DNA from: UMGS902 sp045538895
GTDB lineage: Bacteria; Bacillota; Clostridia; Oscillospirales; CAG-272
Assembly: GCA_045538895.1 (NCBI GenBank)
Contig: JAZQEH010000016.1
Coordinates: forward strand, 1-11,836
Reading direction: 5' to 3'
Length of the DNA stretch: 11,836 bases
The notes under the pieces were generated by a model. The model was not told the DNA's origin and did no database searches. It worked only from the letters and a program-made list of their open reading frames with translations. Shown piece after piece: positions 5,598-11,836 of the stretch. Position 1 is the first letter of the stretch. Each line of letters opens with the position of its first letter. The position numbers and the translations under genes were made by a program.

Positions 5598-7886
5598 ATG
5601 GAAACAAAAATCAAAGAACTTGTTTCTAAAATGACCGTTGAAGAAAAGATTACCTTCTGCTCGGGTTACGATGCATGGCATACTCAGCCGCTTGAGCGAC
5701 TCGGTATCCCCATGATTATGATGAGCGATGGCCCTCACGGTCTTCGCAAGCGTGACAAAAACGAAAAAGGTGAGCTTTATACGGTTAAGGCAACATGCTT
5801 TCCCCCTGCATCTGCAATGGCAAACTCGTGGGATCCCGACCTTGCCGGCAGAGTGGGTAAATATATAGGCGAGGAATGTAAGGCAGAGCAGGTTTCTATT
5901 CTGCTTGGCCCCGGTATGAATATCAAGCGTTCCCCCACCTGCGGACGCAACTTTGAATACTATTCCGAGGACCCATATCTTTCGGGTAAAATGGCAAGCG
6001 GCTTCATAAAGGGACTTCAGGGAGAGGGCGTTGCCGCATGTGCGAAGCATTTCTTTGTAAACAATCAGGAAACCAGACGTTTTTCTACAAATGCAATAGT
6101 TTCCGAGCGTGCACTTTATGAAATCTATCTCCCGTCATTTGAAATGGCTGTCAAGGAAGCAAACGTGCGTACGATCATGCATTCGTACAACCGTGTGAAC
6201 GGAGGCTATGCAGGCGAGAACAAGGAGATTGTAACCGATGTTCTCCGTGGCAAATGGGGCTTTGACGGCTACGTTATGAGCGACTGGAATGCAGTAAGCA
6301 CCCGTGTTGATGCCTATAATGCAGGAACAGACGTTGAAATGTCTCCGAGTGCAGATTATGTGCGTGATGCAGAGGTTCTTGAGGCATATAAGAACGGTGA
6401 AATTACCATGGAGCAGATTGATGAATCTGTGGCAAATGTTCTCCGTGTTGTGTTTGAAAATCTTCCGAACGAAGAAAAGGGAACCTTCTCGGTAGACGAG
6501 CATCACAAGGCGGCTGCAACTGCTGCCGAAGAGTGCATGGTGCTTCTCAAAAACGATAATTCTGTGTTGCCGCTCGAAAGCGGAAAACCTCTTGCGGTTA
6601 TCGGCACGTTTGCAAAGAAGCCACGCTTCCAGGGTGGCGGCTCCAGCCACGTTGAGCCGCTTCGTGTAGACGATATTACCGAATATATCACCGCAGAAAA
6701 CGGTGCTGATATAGTGTTTGCGGCAGGCTATGACGAAAAGCACGAAACAAGCGAAGAGCTTATCGCAGAAGCGGTTGAAGCCGCAAAGAAGTGCGGCAGA
6801 GCCGTTATATTTGCCGGCATGCCCGACAGTTATGAAACCGAGGGACGTGACCGCAGGCACATGCGTATTCCGCCTGCACACAATAAACTTATTGAAGCGG
6901 TATGCAATGTGTGCGAAAATGTTGTAGTTGTGCTTATGGCGGGTAGCCCGAACGAGCTTCCCTGGGTAGATAAGGTTCCTGCTATTCTCCATGCTTACCT
7001 TGGCGGTCAGGCACTTGGCGGTGCAGTGGCACGTATCCTTTTCGGCAAGGTTAATCCGTCGGGCAAACTCGCAGAAACCCATCCGCTTCGCTTTGAGGAT
7101 AATCCTGCATATCTTAACTTCCCCGGTGACGGTGATAACTGCCTTTACGGTGAGGATATTTACGTAGGCTACCGTTGGTATGACAAGCGTAAAATGGATG
7201 TGCTTTTCCCGTTCGGTCACGGACTTTCATATACAAAGTTTGACTATACCTCAATCAAAGCAGACGGTAACAAAGTAACTGTAACCGTTAAAAACGTCGG
7301 CAACGTAAAGGGTAAAGAGGTCGTTCAGCTTTATGCTTCGGCATGCCCTCACCCCGTAACTTCTACATATATCGGTGAAACTGCATACGGCTTTGCACGC
7401 CCTGTCCGTTGGCTTTGCGGCTTTGATAAGATTGAACTTGCACCCGGCGAAGAAAAAGAGGTTGTATTTGATATTTGCGACCGTGCATTTTCGGTTTACG
7501 ATGTAAACGTCAAGGATTTTCGCAGAATAGGCGGCAGCTACGAAATCAGTGCGGCGGCATCAAGCCGTGATATCAGAGTCAGCACGGTTATTGATGTTTG
7601 TGATGACGGCAGATTTATACCGCAAATCACAAAAAATACGGTGTTTGAGGAGCTTTTCGTTGACAAACGTTATCCTAAGGCGATAGTCGATGACCTTATC
7701 AGAATACTTTATCCCGAAACCGAGGCATCAAACGGCGAAGGCTTGAATTTTGATGCAATGCGTAACAGAAACGGCTACGTTCTCCGTCAAAGAGTAACGA
7801 CACTCGGCAAAAAACTCACCCCTGAAATGCTCGATGACCTCATTGTAGAAACAAACAGAAAGATCCGTGAATATTACGGAAAATAA
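5598..7886 (+). CDS. GH3 beta-glucosidase, canonical domain order, cytoplasmic
   Basis: A 762-residue glycoside hydrolase family 3 enzyme without signal peptide, so probably cytoplasmic and acting on imported oligosaccharides by a two-step retaining mechanism. Order is normal: TIM barrel (about 1-290) with D44 and R50 in SDGPHGLR, RNFEYYSEDP (117-126), K150-H151 and nucleophile D229 in GYVMSDW; then the alpha/beta sandwich (about 305-545) starting AAEECMVLLKNDNSVLPL, with the likely acid/base E415 in YETEGRDR; then a fibronectin III-like domain (about 550-667). There is no PA14 insert. A further ~95 residues (668-762), predicted mostly helical and charged, extend beyond the usual GH3 end. The ATG at 5598 has GGAG at 5587-5590 and is preferred; an in-frame TTG at 5568 overlapping the previous stop would add ten residues but lacks a binding site. 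Second gene of the operon, followed by a terminator. Other beta-linked substrates than glucosides are possible. Confidence 0.93.
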   Translation: METKIKELVSKMTVEEKITFCSGYDAWHTQPLERLGIPMIMMSDGPHGLRKRDKNEKGELYTVKATCFPPASAMANSWDPDLAGRVGKYIGEECKAEQVSILLGPGMNIKRSPTCGRNFEYYSEDPYLSGKMASGFIKGLQGEGVAACAKHFFVNNQETRRFSTNAIVSERALYEIYLPSFEMAVKEANVRTIMHSYNRVNGGYAGENKEIVTDVLRGKWGFDGYVMSDWNAVSTRVDAYNAGTDVEMSPSADYVRDAEVLEAYKNGEITMEQIDESVANVLRVVFENLPNEEKGTFSVDEHHKAAATAAEECMVLLKNDNSVLPLESGKPLAVIGTFAKKPRFQGGGSSHVEPLRVDDITEYITAENGADIVFAAGYDEKHETSEELIAEAVEAAKKCGRAVIFAGMPDSYETEGRDRRHMRIPPAHNKLIEAVCNVCENVVVVLMAGSPNELPWVDKVPAILHAYLGGQALGGAVARILFGKVNPSGKLAETHPLRFEDNPAYLNFPGDGDNCLYGEDIYVGYRWYDKRKMDVLFPFGHGLSYTKFDYTSIKADGNKVTVTVKNVGNVKGKEVVQLYASACPHPVTSTYIGETAYGFARPVRWLCGFDKIELAPGEEKEVVFDICDRAFSVYDVNVKDFRRIGGSYEISAAASSRDIRVSTVIDVCDDGRFIPQITKNTVFEELFVDKRYPKAIVDDLIRILYPETEASNGEGLNFDAMRNRNGYVLRQRVTTLGKKLTPEMLDDLIVETNRKIREYYGK

Positions 7887-7895
7887 ACGCATAAC

Positions 7896-7940
7896 GTTAA
7901 TAAGCACTCCAAAACGGAGTGCTTATTAACTTTTCTTCAT
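7896..7940 (+). terminator. Rho-independent terminator of the GH3 operon
   Basis: A perfect 15-bp stem (7896-7910 with 7916-7930) closes a 5-base AAAAC loop and is followed by TTTTCTTCATTTTC. It starts 9 bases after the stop codon at 7886. It insulates the GH3 operon from the lysine transporter unit, whose promoter begins at 7947. Confidence 0.92.
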
Positions 7941-7946
7941 TTTCTA

Positions 7947-7975
7947 TTGACAAATGCACTTTATTGTGCTAATCT
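7947..7975 (+). promoter_or_regulatory. Sigma-A promoter of the lysine transporter operon
   Basis: A perfect TTGACA (7947-7952) is separated by 17 bases from TAATCT (7970-7975), which has TGC directly before it as in an extended -10. Transcription would start near 7981, at the first bases of the riboswitch aptamer. Confidence 0.8.
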
Positions 7976-7980
7976 ATTCA

Positions 7981-8155
7981 CATCACAAAAGATAGAGGCG
8001 CGGTTTTCATCAGTAACGTTTGAAAATGTACGGACAAAAACGCGAAAGGGAAGGCTGCCGAAGTGTGCCGGTTTCCGTAAAATCGGTATTGCTGGGACGT
8101 ATCAGAATATGATGCGTACTGTCACCTGCATGGTGGAGGGCTGTCGGTGGTATGA
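7981..8155 (+). ncRNA. Lysine riboswitch (L box) aptamer
   Basis: The leader contains the conserved landmarks of the lysine riboswitch in order: GATAGAGGCGCG (7991-8002) opening P1 and P2; GGCTGCCGAAG (8053-8063) at the P2/P3 junction; TTGCTGGGAC (8089-8098); a P4 hairpin ACGTATCA/TGATGCGT around a GAATA loop (8097-8117); CTGTCACC; a P5 hairpin CACC/GGTG (8123-8135); and GGAGGGCTGTC (8135-8145) closing P1, where CTGTC pairs with GATAG. The family binds L-lysine and usually turns off lysine synthesis or uptake genes. Here it precedes an amino acid ABC importer and a terminator, so it should shut off import when lysine is plentiful. The exact 5' and 3' limits are approximate. Confidence 0.92.
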
Positions 8156-8158
8156 TTA

Positions 8159-8206
8159 CCGTGTCGCTTTTCGCTTTTCGGGTGAAAAAGATACGGCTTT
8201 TTTATT
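8159..8206 (+). terminator. Riboswitch-controlled intrinsic terminator
   Basis: CCGTGTC (8159-8165) pairs with GATACGG (8190-8196), with one G-U, and the stem continues inward through CTTTTC and GAAAAA. It is followed by CTTTTTTATT. The 5' arm begins just after the closing P1 strand. CGGT (8145-8148) within P1 could instead pair with ACCG (8158-8161), which would disturb the terminator; this short pairing is a weak antiterminator candidate. The layout fits a lysine-bound OFF switch. Confidence 0.82.
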
Positions 8207-8247
8207 GCTAAAGCAAAAATTTATATATATTTTTAAGGAGAAAAACA

Positions 8248-9153
8248 ATGAAAAAGATTCTTGCACTTGCACTCAGCATGATGATGCTGCTTGCACTTGT
8301 TGCATGCGGTGAAACAGCAGTTACCACCGACGATGCAGCAACCACAACCGAAGCAGTAGTTGATACTACCGCAGCAGAGACCAATACCGATGAGGTTACC
8401 GAAAAGAAGACATTCCGTGTAGCTATGGAATGTGCTTACGCTCCCTACAACTGGGCACAGGATACCGATGCTAACGGTGCAGTTGCTATTGCAGACACCA
8501 ACATGTTCGCATACGGTTATGATGTAATCATCGCAAAGAAAATTGCAGAAGCCAACAACTGGGATCTCGAAATCGTAAAGCTTGACTGGGACAGCCTTAT
8601 TCCCGCACTTCAGGCAGGTACTGTTGACGCTGTTATCGCAGGTCAGTCCATCACCTCCGACCGCCTTGAGCAGGTTGATTTCTCTACTCCTTACTACTAT
8701 GCAACCATCGTAACTCTCGTTAAGAACGATAGTGCATACGCAAATGCAAAGTCTGTTGCAGACCTTAAGGGTGCAACAGGTACATCTCAGCTTGGTACAA
8801 TCTGGTATGACAACTGTCTCGGACAGATTCCCGAAGTAAACATGCTCCCCGCACAGGAAACTGCTCCTGCAATGCTCGTAGCTCTTAACGCAGGTACCTG
8901 TGATGTAGTTGTTACCGACCGTCCCACCGGTGCTGCTGCAGTTTCCGCATATGACAGTTTTGTAATGCTCGATTTCTACGGCACCGACGGTGATTACGTG
9001 GTTTCCGACGAGGATATCAACATTGGTATCTCCGTTCAGAAGGGCAATACCGAATTGCTCGATGCCATCAACGCAGTTCTTGCAGAGATGACCGCAAGCG
9101 ACTATGACGAGCTTATGAACGAAGCTATTTCCGTTCAGCCTCTCGCAGAGTAA
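8248..9153 (+). CDS. Lipoprotein amino acid-binding protein of ABC importer, probably lysine
   Basis: A 301-residue extracellular solute-binding protein of family 3 (polar amino acids). The signal peptide ends in the lipobox LVAC, giving a lipid-anchored C20. A Thr/Ala/Asp/Glu-rich linker (21-52) tethers the binding domain (about 55-298). Typical elements are seen: YGYDVIIAKKIA (89-100), AGTVDAVIAGQSITSDR (123-139) and VDFSTPYYY (143-151). R139 corresponds to the arginine that holds the ligand carboxylate in this family, and GATGTS (175-180) is the expected loop at the cleft. AAGGAG (8235-8240) sits 7 bases before the ATG. It is the first gene after the lysine riboswitch, so lysine is the best ligand guess; arginine or ornithine could also bind. 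It is clearly paralogous to the binding domain of the next gene. Its high expression relative to the permease may be set by the hairpin that follows. Confidence 0.93.
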   Translation: MKKILALALSMMMLLALVACGETAVTTDDAATTTEAVVDTTAAETNTDEVTEKKTFRVAMECAYAPYNWAQDTDANGAVAIADTNMFAYGYDVIIAKKIAEANNWDLEIVKLDWDSLIPALQAGTVDAVIAGQSITSDRLEQVDFSTPYYYATIVTLVKNDSAYANAKSVADLKGATGTSQLGTIWYDNCLGQIPEVNMLPAQETAPAMLVALNAGTCDVVVTDRPTGAAAVSAYDSFVMLDFYGTDGDYVVSDEDINIGISVQKGNTELLDAINAVLAEMTASDYDELMNEAISVQPLAE

Positions 9154-9165
9154 TTTTTTGTACAT

Positions 9166-9195
9166 AAATGACGGAGTTTTTCTCCGTCATTTTGT
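9166..9195 (+). terminator. Intercistronic hairpin, likely attenuator or mRNA-stabilising stem
   Basis: A perfect 11-bp stem (9166-9176 with 9182-9192) encloses a TTTTT loop and is followed only by a short T run before GTAATG. It lies between two genes that must both be made, so partial termination or protection of the upstream message from 3' decay is more likely than full termination. The next ribosome binding site starts 9 bases after the stem. Confidence 0.7.
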
Positions 9196-9214
9196 AATGT
9201 AAGGAGTTGTAATT

Positions 9215-10879
9215 TTGTTAAAGAAACTCTCTGTATCCGTACTTGCTCTGATGCTCGTGCTTTCTTTTACTCTTGGCGTATTTGCTACCGAGGGCGAAAA
9301 GGAAACATTGGCGGTGGGCATCACCTGCGACAATCTTCCTTTTTCGTGGGAGCAGGAAGCGGATAACAATGCAAAACTTGTAAAAATCAAAGATTCCGAG
9401 CTCTACGCATACGGCTATGACGTTATTATCGCAAGCCGCATGGCGAGCAAACTCGGCTACACCCTTGAGATAGTGAAGCTTGATAGCGATGATTTTGTAA
9501 AGGCACTTGAAGAGGGAACAGTTGATGCTGTTATGTCAGGGCTTGTATGCAATGACGAAAACAGCGAAAAGGTTGATTTTACCGTTCCTTTTTACTATAA
9601 CAACGTTGTTACACTTGTAAAGGCAGACGGTAAATTTGCAGCCGCAAAGTCCGTTCCCGACCTTGCCGGTGCAAATGCTTATGCAACCGATGAAAATTTG
9701 TCGCTTATCGGTGCAATACCCGATGTAAATGTGCTTGAGTACGATGACATGTCCGTGATGCTTGACGCTATTGTAAGCGGCGAATGTGATGCGGCGGTTG
9801 TTGACCGTGTTTATGCACAGGCTGTGCTTGAAAGCTATAAGGAGCTTGCAATGCTCGACTTTTATAGCGATCCCGCTGCAAATTATGCGGCTACCCGTGA
9901 GCAGGTAGAGATCTGCATGGCGGTTAAAAAGGGCAATGCCGAGCTGCTTGATAAGCTTAACGTAGAACTTGAAAAGCTTTCTCTCGGCATGAACAAGGAG
10001 TTCACGTTTAAGAATTACGATAGCTCTATGCATGCCGCTATTACTCTCAATCCCGATTTTATCTATGCCGAACCCGAAACCAGTTCTTTCCTTGACAACA
10101 TAGTAAAGCTTATCGACCGTTACGGTATGACATATCTGAGCGGTGCAGGTACTACGTTGCTCATTTCTGTTGTCGGTACTTTTTTTGGTTGTCTTATCGG
10201 TTTTATTGTAGGCGTTCTGCAGACAATTCCCGTAGACAAAAAGCGTGACAACATGGTAAAACGCGGTGTCCTTGCGACAGTCCGTGCTATACTCCGTGCG
10301 TATGTAGAAGTGTTCCGCGGTACACCTATGATCGTACAGGCGGTGTTTATCTACTACGGTGCACAGATTCTGTTTGACATTAAAATGGATATGTGGACTG
10401 CGGCATTTTTCATCGTATCAATCAACACGGGTGCATACATGGCAGAGACCGTGCGTGGCGGTATCATGTCTATTGACATAGGTCAGACCGAGGGCGCAAA
10501 GGCTATCGGTATGACACACGTACAGACCATGGTTCATGTTATTCTTCCGCAGACCTTCCGTGTTATCATTCCGCAGATCGGCAATAACTTTATCATCAAT
10601 ATCAAAGACACGTCGGTGCTTTCGGTTATTTCGATAAGCGACCTCTTTTTCTCACACAAGGCGGCGGTCGGTGCACTGTATACATATTTCGAGTCTGCAA
10701 CTATCGTTATGGCGATTTACCTTACCATGACTATGGTAACTTCCGTTCTGCTCCGCAAGCTTGAAAAGTCACTCGGTGACAGCGGCAGTTATGACCTCGC
10801 AACAACTGATACGCTTGCACTTACAAGCGGTACGTACAATTTCCCTGAAAAGAAGAAAAAGAAGGAGGATTTCAGATGA
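9215..10879 (+). CDS. Fused solute-binding domain-permease of lysine-type ABC importer
   Basis: A 554-residue fusion comparable to GlnP-type proteins, where the binding domain is joined to the membrane subunit. Residues 1-24 are a signal sequence ending VFA. A family 3 solute-binding domain spans about 31-285. A HisM/GlnP-type permease domain spans about 305-520 with roughly five membrane segments (near 311-335, 370-388, 393-412, 455-477, 492-512) and the cytoplasmic EAA loop EGAKAIGMTHVQTMVHVILP (426-445) that contacts the ATPase. A Lys-rich tail (544-550) ends the protein. The start is TTG at 9215, supported by AAGGAG (9201-9206) and by the signal peptide beginning right there; no ATG fits. 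In the binding domain the carboxylate-binding arginine is replaced (N116 aligns with R139 of the lipoprotein) and the GTS loop reads AYA, so this domain may bind lysine poorly or bind something else. The stop overlaps the ATPase start by four bases. Confidence 0.92.
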   Translation: MLKKLSVSVLALMLVLSFTLGVFATEGEKETLAVGITCDNLPFSWEQEADNNAKLVKIKDSELYAYGYDVIIASRMASKLGYTLEIVKLDSDDFVKALEEGTVDAVMSGLVCNDENSEKVDFTVPFYYNNVVTLVKADGKFAAAKSVPDLAGANAYATDENLSLIGAIPDVNVLEYDDMSVMLDAIVSGECDAAVVDRVYAQAVLESYKELAMLDFYSDPAANYAATREQVEICMAVKKGNAELLDKLNVELEKLSLGMNKEFTFKNYDSSMHAAITLNPDFIYAEPETSSFLDNIVKLIDRYGMTYLSGAGTTLLISVVGTFFGCLIGFIVGVLQTIPVDKKRDNMVKRGVLATVRAILRAYVEVFRGTPMIVQAVFIYYGAQILFDIKMDMWTAAFFIVSINTGAYMAETVRGGIMSIDIGQTEGAKAIGMTHVQTMVHVILPQTFRVIIPQIGNNFIINIKDTSVLSVISISDLFFSHKAAVGALYTYFESATIVMAIYLTMTMVTSVLLRKLEKSLGDSGSYDLATTDTLALTSGTYNFPEKKKKKEDFR

Positions 10880-11616
10880 GCAAGCCGGTTCTTGAAATAA
10901 AGCATCTCTCAAAATCCTTCGGTACGCATCAGGTTCTTACCGACATTGATTTTAATGTGCATGCAGGCGACGTTACCACAATTATCGGTGCATCGGGCAG
11001 CGGCAAGTCTACATTGCTTCGCTGCATAAATCTGCTTGAGGAGCCTACATCGGGTGAGATACTTTATCATGGCGAGGATATAACCGATAAAAAGGTGAAT
11101 CCTGCCGCTTACCGTTCAAAGGTAGGTATGGTTTTTCAGTCGTTTAATCTGTTCAACAATATGTCGGTTCTTAAAAACTGCATGATAGGCCAGATAAAGG
11201 TGCTTAAGCGTTCCAAAGAGGAAGCCGAGGCTAATGCTATGAAGTTCCTTAAGCACGTTGGTATGGATCCGTATATCAATGCAAAGCCCGCACAGCTTTC
11301 GGGCGGTATGAAGCAGCGTGTTGCTATTGCAAGAGCACTTGCAATGGATCCCGAAATCCTGCTTTTTGACGAGCCTACAAGTGCACTTGACCCCCAGATG
11401 GTAGGTGAGGTTCTTGCGGTTATGCGTGACCTTGCAAAAAGTGGCATGACGATGCTTATCGTAACTCATGAAATGGCATTTGCGCGTGACGTTTCTTCAC
11501 GTGTCGTTTTCATGAAGGACGGCGTTATCTGCGAGGACGGTGCCCCCGAACAGCTCTTCGGAAACCCCAAAGAGGAAGCAACCAAGGAATTCCTCGCAAG
11601 ATTTATGAATAACTAA
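10876..11616 (+). CDS. ATP-binding subunit of polar amino acid (lysine-type) ABC importer
   Basis: A 246-residue ATPase of the GlnQ/HisP class, full length for the family. It powers import as a dimer under the permease. All motifs are intact: Walker A GASGSGKST (38-46), Q-loop Q88 in VFQSFNLF, ABC signature LSGGMKQR (141-148), Walker B ILLFDEP (161-167) with catalytic E166, D-loop SALD (169-172) and H198 of the H-loop in VTHEM. The ATG overlaps the permease stop (ATGA), and AAGGAGG (10862-10868) lies inside the Lys-rich tail codons of the permease, which points to translational coupling. It is the last gene of the riboswitch-controlled operon and is followed by a strong terminator. Substrate choice is set by the binding proteins, not by this subunit; lysine is inferred from the riboswitch. 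Confidence 0.96.
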   Translation: MSKPVLEIKHLSKSFGTHQVLTDIDFNVHAGDVTTIIGASGSGKSTLLRCINLLEEPTSGEILYHGEDITDKKVNPAAYRSKVGMVFQSFNLFNNMSVLKNCMIGQIKVLKRSKEEAEANAMKFLKHVGMDPYINAKPAQLSGGMKQRVAIARALAMDPEILLFDEPTSALDPQMVGEVLAVMRDLAKSGMTMLIVTHEMAFARDVSSRVVFMKDGVICEDGAPEQLFGNPKEEATKEFLARFMNN

Positions 11617-11619
11617 ACG

Positions 11620-11652
11620 AAGAAACCTCCGCTTCGGCGGAGGTTTCTTTAT
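11620..11652 (+). terminator. Rho-independent terminator with UUCG tetraloop, end of transporter operon
   Basis: A perfect 13-bp GC-rich stem (11620-11632 with 11637-11649) closes a TTCG loop, with CTTT at its end and more T residues following. It starts 3 bases after the ATPase stop codon. C(UUCG)G loops are exceptionally stable, so termination here should be efficient. Confidence 0.9.
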
Positions 11653-11682
11653 GTCTTAATGGGTGTAAATTAAAGTTTTTCT

Positions 11683-11710
11683 CACTTGAAAATGCAAGCA
11701 TTTTCAAGTG
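11683..11710. repeat. Perfect 13-bp inverted repeat
   Basis: CACTTGAAAATGC (11683-11695) and GCATTTTCAAGTG (11698-11710) are exact reverse complements with two bases between. It has no T run of its own, is not next to a gene end, and lies in the palindrome-rich tail of the window. Confidence 0.85.
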
Positions 11711-11715
11711 GTTGC

Positions 11716-11836
11716 AAAACCGTTCACTCGCGTCTCGCTCACCGCTCGCGGTTTTCAAGGAGTAAAAAAGCCGGGGAACCCGTCTTTTTTACAAATTTTT
11801 AGGCTTCCCCCTTGGGGGAAGCTGTCAGCGGAGCTG
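11716..11836. repeat. Palindrome-rich non-coding tail, probable interspersed repeat (cut by window edge)
   Basis: From the transporter terminator to the window end I find no gene. Inverted repeats follow one another: AAAACCG/CGGTTTT (11716-11722 and 11749-11755) around a C/T/G-rich loop; GTAAAAAAG/CTTTTTTAC (11762-11770 and 11784-11792) with CGGG/CCCG inside; GCTTCCCCC/GGGGGAAGC (11803-11811 and 11814-11822); and CAGC/GCTG (11826-11829 and 11833-11836). From memory, sequences close to the last 35 bases recur as interspersed, non-coding elements in Clostridia genomes. I cannot confirm this here, and the right end is outside the window. Confidence 0.55.

Noticed and set aside
5337..6050. Minus-strand open frame of 237 codons across the GH3-GH3 junction
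   Set aside because: It overlaps the dockerin codons and the start of the second GH3 gene; its translation has no domain and only mirrors the GH3 coding bias.
6135..7220. Minus-strand open frame of 361 codons opposite the second GH3 gene
   Set aside because: It lies wholly inside a well-supported GH3 gene, has no recognisable domain or ribosome binding site, and similar long antisense frames occur opposite the other genes because of codon bias.
7947..8312. Plus-strand open frame of 121 codons before the lipoprotein gene
   Set aside because: It starts on TTG within the -35 box, covers the riboswitch and overlaps the real lipoprotein gene in another frame; the sequence is explained by RNA structure.
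8233..9165. Minus-strand open frame of 310 codons, very Cys-rich, opposite the lipoprotein gene
   Set aside because: The high Cys content comes from antisense reading of GCA/ACA-rich Ala/Thr codons; the plus-strand lipoprotein has lipobox, family motifs and ribosome binding site.
11683..11836. CRISPR array
   Set aside because: The repeats here are inverted repeats of different sequence, not regularly spaced identical direct repeats.

Overview
The window looks like chromosomal DNA of a plant-fibre-degrading anaerobe of the Bacillota, class Clostridia, most likely an Oscillospiraceae/Ruminococcaceae-type gut or rumen bacterium. This is inferred from AAGGAGG-type ribosome binding sites, extended -10 promoters, a T-box-free but riboswitch-controlled amino acid transporter, a GH3 enzyme with swapped domain order and a dockerin, and GLUG-like repeats. 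I cannot name a species. I see no phage, insertion sequence, tRNA, rRNA or CRISPR array.

Layout. (1) Minus strand, 1-356: the N-terminus of a secreted protein that runs off the left edge and carries a 7-residue Thr/Glu repeat. Its own promoter and a palindrome lie in the 138-bp gap at 357-494. (2) Minus strand, 495-1283: an AraC-family regulator with a cupin sensor domain. (3) 1284-1392: a very compact divergent promoter region in which both -10 boxes are the two arms of one perfect inverted repeat. (4) Plus strand, 1393-7886: a two-gene glycoside hydrolase operon. The first gene is a large secreted GH3 enzyme with reversed GH3 domain order followed by a carbohydrate-binding module, GLUG-like repeats and a dockerin. 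The second, 26 bp later, is a GH3 enzyme of ordinary domain order without a signal peptide. The operon ends in a strong hairpin terminator. (5) Plus strand, 7947-11650: a promoter, a lysine riboswitch with its terminator, then three genes of a polar amino acid ABC importer (lipoprotein binding protein, binding protein-permease fusion, ATPase) and a terminator with a UUCG loop. (6) 11651-11836: non-coding, dense in inverted repeats, probably part of an interspersed repeat family.

How the parts work together. The AraC regulator probably senses a sugar and controls the divergent GH3 operon. The dockerin-bearing enzyme would act outside the cell on oligosaccharides bound by its accessory domains, and the signal-less GH3 would finish imported saccharides in the cytoplasm. 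The ABC importer is a separate unit. The riboswitch makes lysine its most likely substrate, which the protein families alone would not show.

Most interesting points: the swapped multi-domain GH3 with a dockerin; the lysine riboswitch in front of a transporter whose permease-fused binding domain appears to have lost the ligand-carboxylate arginine; and the palindromic divergent promoter.
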